From contig PUQB01000043.1 in assembly GCA_003024785.1 (NCBI GenBank), positions 1 through 64,000 on the forward strand: a DNA stretch of 64,000 nt, written 5' to 3'. Positions 56,140 through 64,000 of this stretch are shown here, piece by piece. How positions within the stretch are numbered: position 1 is the first letter of the stretch; each line of letters starts with the position of its first letter. The DNA is from Selaginella tamariscina (lineage: Eukaryota > Streptophyta > Lycopodiopsida > Selaginellales > Selaginellaceae). The translations under genes were made by a program, and so were the position numbers. Below the pieces are notes generated by a model that saw nothing but the letters and a program-made list of their open reading frames with translations, was not told where the DNA came from and made no database searches.

Positions 56140-59100
56140 TTAACGTTTGTTATGATACCGATGGCGATGGTTATATGGAGGCTCCTCCATCTTGGCCTCG
56201 AGAAGCTTGGCCCTTAAACTGTTATCTGTGGTCCTCCGTCTCCAATGCAGATCCCCGGAACTCCAGCTGTTCCTCTGCGGGGTCGCAACTCCACTCAGTG
56301 GATACGGTCCTGAGTGCAAAAGTGGCGACAGAGTGGGTGTCAAAGTAAAACCATGTTCATCCTCTTTTGGGGAATCCTCCCAGTCCTCATCCAGCTTTCC
56401 CCTTCTTCCACTTGTTCCGAGCTCATATTGCTCGGGTATCGTATCTATAGAAGCTCGTCGATATGCGCGCTCTCTATCTTCAATCGGACCATGCTGCTCA
56501 TTCCCTTCAGTGTGTTCAGCATTCTGTGCATGCCTCCTTGTTCTTCTCCTAGTTCTCAATGACTTCCTCCTGCTCCTCTCGCCATTATACGTCCACCTGT
56601 TACCTTGTGTGCGGTCGTACAACGATTCCTTGTTCAGGTCTATTGAATGGAGGTCTTCCTCGCCTGAACTCTCGTTGTTCACCCTTGACTTCCGTAGAGA
56701 GTCTACCGCATTCCTCAGCATTGTTGCCTTCTGGATGTCCTGTGCGTGACTGTGGGTTGGCTCTTGCTGGGCACCTGCACTTGACTTGCTCCTCAGAAAC
56801 TCCTCCAGTTCGCTTGTTAGCCTGTCCAAGACTGCGTTCTTCTCCTCAAGTTCATGCCTAGCTTCCTAGCATACATTTGCATCATGACTATCATATATGT
56901 GCATATCATGGATAGAATATGTATATATATATGATTCTGTGGTAACTGCTCCCCGCCCTCTCTCGCATATACACACTCATACTTACAGCACATACGTGTA
57001 CAACTAAATGCGTCTATATATCAATATCTGGATAAATAAACTTACTGCCAACTTCATTTGCACTCTTTCTTCTCTCCAGACCTCAGCCATTTGAAGCATT
57101 CTTCTCTCTTCTTCAATTTCTTCCCTGACTTTCTCAGATTCCCGCTTTAGCTGCTCAACTTCTGCTTTATCCTAAAAGTAAAGCCTAGAAGTAATATATA
57201 GAACCAAGAGAAATATTTAAGTATCACTATGGACTATAATAACACGATATAATATGTTTTAACATTGTCACACTTAATCCCACTCTTTACTTTTGTTTTT
57301 TGTTTGTGAGTGTGAATGTGCATGTGTGATGCATATATGATGTAATGTGTGATGCATATATGATGTAACGTTTACCTGGCCAATCTCGCGAGCAAGTTCA
57401 TCACACACATCTTCCATAAGCTGTCTAGCCTTCCTCTCTTTCTCAAGCTCTTTGACAGCCTTGGACAGGGCAGTCTTGACCTGCTCAAGCTGCTGGCCCA
57501 GCCTTTTGTTGAGAATCTCTGCCTTGCGCTTCAGTCGCTTCTCCTCCTCAGCCTCCTGCTTTGCTCCATTTACCACAGCTCTGAACCTCTCCACCTCCTT
57601 TGCTCGCATTTCGGACCTCTCCTCCATCAGCATCTCAAGCTCCTCGTGCATTGCCTTGTTTGTGGTTTCAAGCTCCCGCATACGCTGCCTTGTGTGCTCT
57701 ATCTCCACACCCAATACAGCAGCCAACGGAGCTGCACCATAAAAGTGAGACTGAGTTGTGCATGAATTTAGTCATGTGTGTGCAAGAGAGATACCTTGCC
57801 CATCAGGTCCTCTAATATGACTAAGCACCTTAAGAAGCTCTGTAGGGTTCGCAACACCTTCCAGTTTGAGCCTATCCTGATTTACATCTTGGTGCTGTCT
57901 CTGGGCTTCCATCTACCTCATAAATAAATTAATAAATTAATTAAAAACTTAATAAGAATTCTAATAAGCAAAATTAACAATATCTATGTTTCGAATATGC
58001 TCAAGCATATTTTTATGTGGCAAATGTACTAGATTATGACAACTGCCAAACGTAGTGAAGAAACCTGAAAAGCGACAATGCTACTATAGAATTCGTAGGT
58101 GAAAAGTAACTAAGTATAACTTAATTTATATCTTTAACCCCTTTACTTTTAGACTACGTTTGAATAGCAACCAAATATGAAAAACACATACACATACACA
58201 AAAACACGTGTGTGTTGCTTACCTTTTATACTACGCGAAGTTAATGACTAGTTAAAGAGACTAATTAACTTCGCATCTATTTGAACTTACAGGTATATCC
58301 ATTCTTCAAATTTTTGTAAGGTCAAAAGTTATTAGATTATGACAAGTGTTTAACAGACTGAAATGTCCACAAAATGTAATGTAACAGCATCAATTGGGAA
58401 GTGACAGTTTCCCATCATTATTAAAAATGTGTGTAGACGCGTGTGTGTGTCTGTGTAGGTATACATCAACTACATACGTTACACGTTCTTACCTCGTGAC
58501 TATGCCGGGGCGTTTCAGCAGCATACGTCTCTTCTGAAGCTCTCCGACTATGATAAGTTGCAGAATCTGAGTATGGACTCCTCCTGTGGCTATCTGTTGA
58601 CTGTAAAGAAGTAGGTCATGCACAAAACGAACTAATATACACACTGAATGCTATAAGGCTCTCTCTCTCTCTCAGACGCCGCACCCACTGATTAAATACC
58701 TTCATTGAAGTTGGCTTTACACATTGCTGAGGAACGGGCGTTGTTGGTGAAGGCGGTGGCAGCATCAGATGCTTTGGGCTCCCTACAGATTCCCGGTGCC
58801 CATGGACTACAAAATATAGCATAAATTTATATATAAATATATACATAAGATAATACAGAAATGTGTGTCTCCTAGCATCCATACATGTGTGCATAGTTAC
58901 ATACATATACAAATCTACTTGGCTTTATATACCTGGACCACTTCGAGAACGACTGGAGCTCTTACTTTTAGCCAAGGAAGCTGGACCGCTACAGAGAGGA
59001 AGTTCTTGAAGCTCCCATAATGTAGCAGCCAATTTCCGGGCCGAGATAGTGATCTGCCTCCCTGCAGTATCTGTCCCCGCTATGATCCCGTCGTACGAAG

Positions 59101-59239
59101 GATTCTCATACAGCTTCCAGCTCGGAACAGGGGTTGTAGGACCTCGTTTACCAGCTAAGATCGCCCTCCGGATTCGCACGTTCCCAAACACGTCCGATGC
59201 TCTTTTGGGCTGTAGTGCAATGGGTTTTGGCCGACCCAT
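56140..59239 (-). CDS. At5g41620-like coiled-coil protein
   Basis: Seven coding exons with intact frame: 58933-59239, 58700-58806, 58493-58600, 57795-57912, 57376-57731, 57046-57171 and 56140-56865. The N-terminus has the family block RRAILAGKRGPTTPVPSWKL, followed by QITISARKLAATLWELQELP. Exons 5 and 6 form a long coiled coil (IEHTRQRMRELETTNKAMHE, KAVKELEKERKARQLMEDVC, DELAREIGQ). The last exon starts EARHELEEKNAVLDRLTSEL, continues EEFLRSKS, then a charged tail that is probably disordered. The plant family of 'uncharacterized protein At5g41620' and BRANCHLESS TRICHOMES-like proteins has this layout; some members act in cytoskeleton-linked cell shaping, but the function here is unknown. Start ATG 59239. 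It is divergent from the UBP gene. Confidence 0.85.
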
Positions 59240-60094
59240 GTTCTTAAACTGCCATAACCTGGGTACCCATCAGAGATTAAGAGCGTTTTACCAGTGCCAC
59301 ATAGTGTATGCTGCAAGAACAACATTGTGGAGATTCATTCACAAAGCGAACTCAGTTGTACATACCTAAGCTTCGGCTACACACTGAAGCGTGCGCATTG
59401 CAATGACATCTCATCTGTACAAGTAATAATTAAGCAAGGGGACAACCATCTGAATATATAAATCGAGAAGATAGAGGACAAAGAGACCCAGCTGTCTAAA
59501 CTATATATATTTACCAATTCCCAATGATATGTACAAGACTGTACAGCAAACAAAAGAAAAACATGCCATTGTTTATAATACCAAAGGGGTATCCTAAGCA
59601 GCCAATGTTGCATCAGAAACTTTTAGTTTCTCAACAGGACTTACCTGTGTGTGTTCTGAGATCAAGTGTATAGCATCATTTGCAACATTATATATAAAAA
59701 ATAAAGCAAAAGAAAACCCAAAAATAAATTCAAAATTAATTGAAAAATGCAGGTGAAAGATTAGCAGAGCTTTTATCAATAAATCGAATTAATTACACTA
59801 ATCTATACATTAATTGAGAATTACAGATGCACTTACTGGCATGAAGAAGGATGTCGAGAGCGGCATTCTTTCTTTTTGCAGAGATAAAACCATAAACCCT
59901 ATAATCTAGCTAGGGCTCATACAGAGAATATACCCACCTGATTATGACCGACACGTGGAAGAATACCGGGGCCGCCGGTATATGGGCGGGAGGCTAAGAC
60001 CTAAACGCAATCACTGCCATCGGATGAAGTGGTTTAAGCGGCTAGGATTTAGGAGCCGGATTCATTTCTTCACTAGTGCAATACAGAACTAGCA
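59240..60094. promoter_or_regulatory. Divergent promoter/5' UTR region between coiled-coil and UBP genes
   Basis: 855 bp between divergent ATGs. An AAACCCTA-type telo-box lies near 59894 and an ACACGTGG G-box near 59947-59954. Splice-like signals suggest the minus-strand gene may have a 5' UTR intron. No protein gene of its own is seen. Confidence 0.45.
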
Positions 60095-63000
60095 ATGGCG
60101 GCTTCGGAGGTCGCTAGGGTATCTGTAGATGATCGGCCGAAAGGATCGGCATCAGCTGCGCTAGCTTCGAGAATTTGTGGAGATGGCGCTCAAGCGCAGC
60201 AGCAGCCACTCCTGGAGCGCCGAATACTGTTTCATCCTGCGAGGAATGCATTCTCGCCACTGCCTCCAGGTATTGAGCCGCTTAATCAAGGTTTCGATTC
60301 ATCCGATGCCAAAGGTACGAAGCGATCCCGGGAAGATGCAAATGCAGGACCCGAAAATCCGCAGAAAGACGAGCAGAAGGTCTCCAGTAAGCAGCGGGAT
60401 GAAGATCTGATGCTGGATTGGGGTGCGCCGCTCAAAGTTGTGAGTTTTAGGGCTTTTCCGAGGACTTAGCCGTGAAATCTACTAATTTCCCTTGTTTTTC
60501 TCAGGGAGCAGGGCTTAACAATCTGGGGAATACTTGTTTTCTCAACTCTGTTCTTCAATGTCTTACTTACACGCCCCCTTTGGCTCGGTTTCTAGAAAGC
60601 GGCCAGCACAAAGCTTCCTGTAAGTGGTTATAGCACTACATTGTAGAATCTATATGTGATAATTTCCCTTTCAGGCAAAAATCCGGGATTCTGTGCACTA
60701 TGTGCTTTAGAAGGTCACGTGAAGAATGCATTGCGGTCTTGGGGTAAAGTAATATCGCCGAGTCACCTGGTGAAAAATTTGCGGAGTAAGTGCGTCAGCC
60801 CAGATAGATGTAAATAAACAGTACTCTAACATTATGCACATGCATGCATGTATACAGGCCATAAACACATATCCGTATATGTATATATTTGGCTTGGATA
60901 AGTGCGTTCAAATATCGGCGTACGTATTAATGATGTCTATTGTTCATCATTTTAATGGATATATTCTTAATCGGCTGTTTGGTTGACGTCAGTCTTAAAA
61001 TCGATATATATATATAATTATATATTACTAGATATATGTCATACATGTATATATGTACGTTATGTACTAATGTACTGTGTGTGTGTGTGTGTGTTAACAC
61101 GCTTGTAAATTCATTTCAGGTATATCACGCGCTTTCCAACCTTGGAGGCAGGAGGATGCACATGAATATCTCCGGTACCTTTTTGGAGGCTTTACATAAG
61201 GCTTGCTTAAATAAAACACCAAGCAAGTTACCCGAGCATGAAAAAAGCCTTATGTCTAAGATCTTCGGTGGCCGTCTCAGAAGTCAGGTAAGCATATCCT
61301 TCCATTTTGTATAGAAATTTATACTTTTTGCGCAGGTGCGATGCACGGTCTGTCAACAGTGTTCCGACACAGTTGATCCGTTCTTGGATCTGAGTCTGGA
61401 CATCATGCGGGCAGACTCGCTGGGTAAAGCACTAGCAGGCTTCACATCGAATGAGATTCTCGATGGGGATAACAAGTACAATTGTGCGAAGTGCAACAAG
61501 AAAGTGCGTGCTATTAAGCGTTTTACAATCGAGACTGCACCCAACGTTTTAACCATCCAATTTAAGAGGTTTAGTGGTTCTGGTTTACATGGTCAAAAGA
61601 TCGACAAGAAGGTTAATTTCAGCAAAACACTCGACCTCAAGCCCTTTATGAGTAATGCGAGAGTAAGTAATAGAAGTATATGAACACATTCATTGATATA
61701 TGTATGTTAATGTACAGGATGCTGCCGTATACGAGTTGTATGGTGTACTTGTACATGCGGGGCATTCTACTCGCTCTGGCCATTACTATTGCTTCATACG
61801 TACTTCTTCAGATATATGGCACATCATGGATGATACTCGAGTAAGAATTACTGGAGAGATATATCATGTATCTTTCACGTTTAGTAGCTAAATCTTAATT
61901 ATACATTTCGGTTACAGGTGAGGCAAGTTAGTGAACAAAGCGTTCTCGATCAAAAGGCGTATATACTCTTTTATATACGCAAGCCGAAAGTGAACAACAA
62001 GTTTTCATCCTCTAAACAGGCAACAGCAGCTGCTGGTGCACTTAAATCAGCCATTAAGGATAAGGGCGTTGGTTGTTCATCGGTTGCAGCCGATACGTTT
62101 GAGAGGACACTTCATGTTACTGAGAAGGATATTCCTTCTCTGGTGCTTCCTGAAACTGCTCAGGCTCCTGAGGTAATATATAAATATTATTGTAATATAC
62201 GTCATGTGTACAAATGTACGTATATTTGTGTATCACATCATAATAATGTGTATTCACGATGAAGTTGGTAAATAACATGCCAAGCTTCTCAGGTACCAAC
62301 TCAAACTTCTGAAGTGGCCGTTAGAGAAAATGCTGAGGAAGCTCAGGCTGATGTTATGTCAGCTCAACCTTCTAACGTGGCAGCTGCAGACGTGGCATCT
62401 ATCAAGGTTACTGCTCAATCGTGTAAGGAACCCGGAGATGTATCCAGCTGCAAAGGTTTGTTTACTATGTTGTTAAACATGGCAAATAAGTTATAGTATC
62501 ATTATTTCTTGGCATAGGTGGGGAGAATGTCATTTCAACTGCTCTTCCAGAAGGCGAGGTATATTTTCGAATATAGACATCTCTGTGAAATATATATGTA
62601 TATCATATGATATATCATTTCAGGATATTATTATGTATATAGAAATAGCATATACATCTGAACTATCTTTCCTCCATTCGTTTAATTTGAGTATGATTGG
62701 AATGCAGGGTTCTAAAATGACAACAAGGACAAAAGACAGCAAGGTTGCTACAGGAAAAAAAGTAAAGAATGGAACTGTTTCAAGGCTTTCGGGTAATTAC
62801 GATGTGTTTTAGAGAGAGGTTTTACTGATTTTATGTCTCTCATTTGTGTAGGCGAAGAGAATAGTTCCATTCCAGCTGCTTCTGCTATCGAAGCTGAGGT
62901 ACATATCTTCTGTTGGTTAGTTAATATGTTATAAATTACTCTGTGATGTATGTGTGTGTTTGTATACATGGGTATGTGAATTAACATTATGGGATGCAGC

Positions 63001-63800
63001 ATACTGCTGAGGTGCCAAAGAGTGTTAAAGTTACCACATTGGAGAACGAAGATCTTCCAAATAAGTCCCGGAAGAACAGCAAGTCCCATGATTCTCCACG
63101 GAAGAATGGCAAGTCTCACAAGTCCCTGCAAAAGGACGGGAAGTTCCAAGAATCCCAAGACAACGGCGATGGGAAATCCCAAGAATCCCCGAAGAAGCGG
63201 TACTACATGAAGTTACTCCGAGCGATGCCGAAGAATAGGAGGTCGCTTATATGTAAGGCCCTCGATATTGATATCGACGCCGAGGATAGTCCGTCCTCAT
63301 CTAAACGGAGGAAGTTAACGGAAGATAATAACGAGACGAAGTTAAACAAGGTTTCTGATACTGAATATGACAAGCCCAAGACGGACTGTAAACAGAAGCT
63401 CACAAGTTCGACTTTTGAAGAATCAGCAGAAGCTCCTGCAGAAAGAATTTCACAGCCTGTTGATTCAGGTGAAGTTTCAAGAAATGAGCTATTTGGATCA
63501 GGAGGTACGTACTTTTTAATGTATATATACGATATTATAGAGTTTTATTGTCATATGATACTATGTTATTGTGATACTGAGTAGTGGCAGCATTTTTGCA
63601 CATAGGAGTGTTTATGATCTTTGATATAGTTATCAATAATCGTTTGATATATACAGTTACTCTTACAATTTCCCATGCGTCTGTTTGCTTACTGGACACT
63701 TTGTTCTTGCAGTTGCTCGCTGGGAAGGAGTAGATGGCAAAGAAATAGACAGATTCCTCAGGGCCGAACATAAATCGAAGCCAAGAAGGCTTGATGAGTG
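60095..63800 (+). CDS. Ubiquitin-specific protease (UBP/USP, peptidase C19), 3' end outside window
   Basis: Starts [20 protein letters not shown]. The Cys box [20 protein letters not shown] (60505-60564) holds the catalytic Cys. [15 protein letters not shown] follows, then two CxxC zinc pairs ([19 protein letters not shown]), [10 protein letters not shown], and the His box [16 protein letters not shown] (61755-61800) with WHIMDD. After the catalytic domain comes a long Ser/Lys-rich tail with [20 protein letters not shown] and finally [15 protein letters not shown], as in plant UBP23-type and animal USP36/42-type enzymes; USP36 works in the nucleolus. It removes ubiquitin from proteins. At 61180-61184 a run of five T appears one base too long (RYL then LEALHKAC in another frame). 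The last visible exon ends with a donor at 63800; more exons must lie beyond 64000. Confidence 0.93.
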
Positions 63801-64000
63801 GTACGTGATTAACATTTTACTTCATACTTAAACTCCTCAGTATACATACATTCTATATATATAATTGATTGTTGTACATGTATACAGTACGTTTATTCTC
63901 TCTCGTACGCGCACATACAATAGAACATGTACACAAACGCGCCCACACACATGCATGTCTGGTATATATGCATAGCTATTTTCATATACTATATTTTTTT

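Noticed and set aside
56192..56749. Plus-strand open frame of 185 residues
   Set aside because: Antisense shadow of the last exon of the At5g41620-like gene, which has a complete conserved frame.
60925..60975. Possible C/D snoRNA in a UBP intron (AATGATG, TCATCAT)
   Set aside because: No D box or terminal stem at a suitable distance on either strand.
62770..62835. Possible C/D-like RNA near GATGTG...CTGA in the UBP gene
   Set aside because: C box is imperfect, the unit is too short, and most of it is exon sequence.

Overview
This is eukaryotic nuclear DNA from a land plant. The evidence is spliceosomal GT-AG introns, a DYW-class PPR gene, an AWPM-19 membrane protein, an L-type lectin receptor kinase, a B-lectin protein, an At5g41620-like coiled-coil gene, ABCB and LRR-receptor fragments, plant-type Ty3/gypsy and Ty1/copia elements, and telo-boxes next to start codons. 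The short introns, mostly 60-200 bp and full of (GT)n, (TA)n and (AG)n tracts, together with many PPR/F-box-type genes, would suit a lycophyte such as Selaginella. That placement is an inference and cannot be proved from the window.

Layout. 0-6 kb holds a decayed hAT-type transposase relic, a 1.07-kb duplicate of a locus at 24.3 kb, and a broken F-box gene (minus). 6.4-11.3 kb is a complete but frameshifted Ty3/gypsy element with 161-bp LTRs. 11.3-22.1 kb is AT-rich and gene-poor; it contains a lectin-domain relic, a copia fossil and a 12-nt-type minisatellite. 22.1-24.6 kb is an L-type lectin receptor kinase pseudogene. 24.6-34.95 kb is a tight co-directional minus-strand block: DYW PPR, then a SCAI-family gene, then a NOL11-like gene (tentative), with only 82 bp between the last two coding regions. 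35.8-42.3 kb is a 22-exon importin-5 gene (plus), divergent from the PPR gene, with three C/D-box snoRNAs in its last intron. 43.6-47.4 kb holds a fragment resembling the N-terminus of a SUMO protease, an intronless Fic-domain gene and an LRR-receptor 5' fragment. 47.9-49.0 kb is AWPM-19 (minus) with two G-box/ABRE elements upstream. 50.4-55.4 kb holds an ECR1/UBA3 relic, a second broken F-box copy, unidentified exons, an ABCB transporter fragment and a secreted B-lectin-like gene. 56.1-59.2 kb is an intact At5g41620-like coiled-coil gene (minus), divergent from a ubiquitin-specific protease (60.1-63.8 kb, plus) that runs off the window.

The best discovery is the intronic snoRNA cluster. Two of the three guides pair with plant rRNA so that the fifth nucleotide upstream of the D' box falls on positions that are methylated in yeast: 18S A28 (U27/snR74 site) and the 25S G equivalent to yeast G2815 (snR38 site). 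The host is a nuclear import receptor, and a probable rRNA-processing gene (NOL11-like) lies in the same neighbourhood.

A caution for every reader: several conserved genes (importin, SCAI, PPR, UBP, Fic) carry isolated single-base frameshifts while their splice sites and flanking protein sequence are intact. This looks like residual consensus indel error rather than gene death, so single-frameshift genes are annotated as CDS. Genes with many lesions are called pseudogenes.
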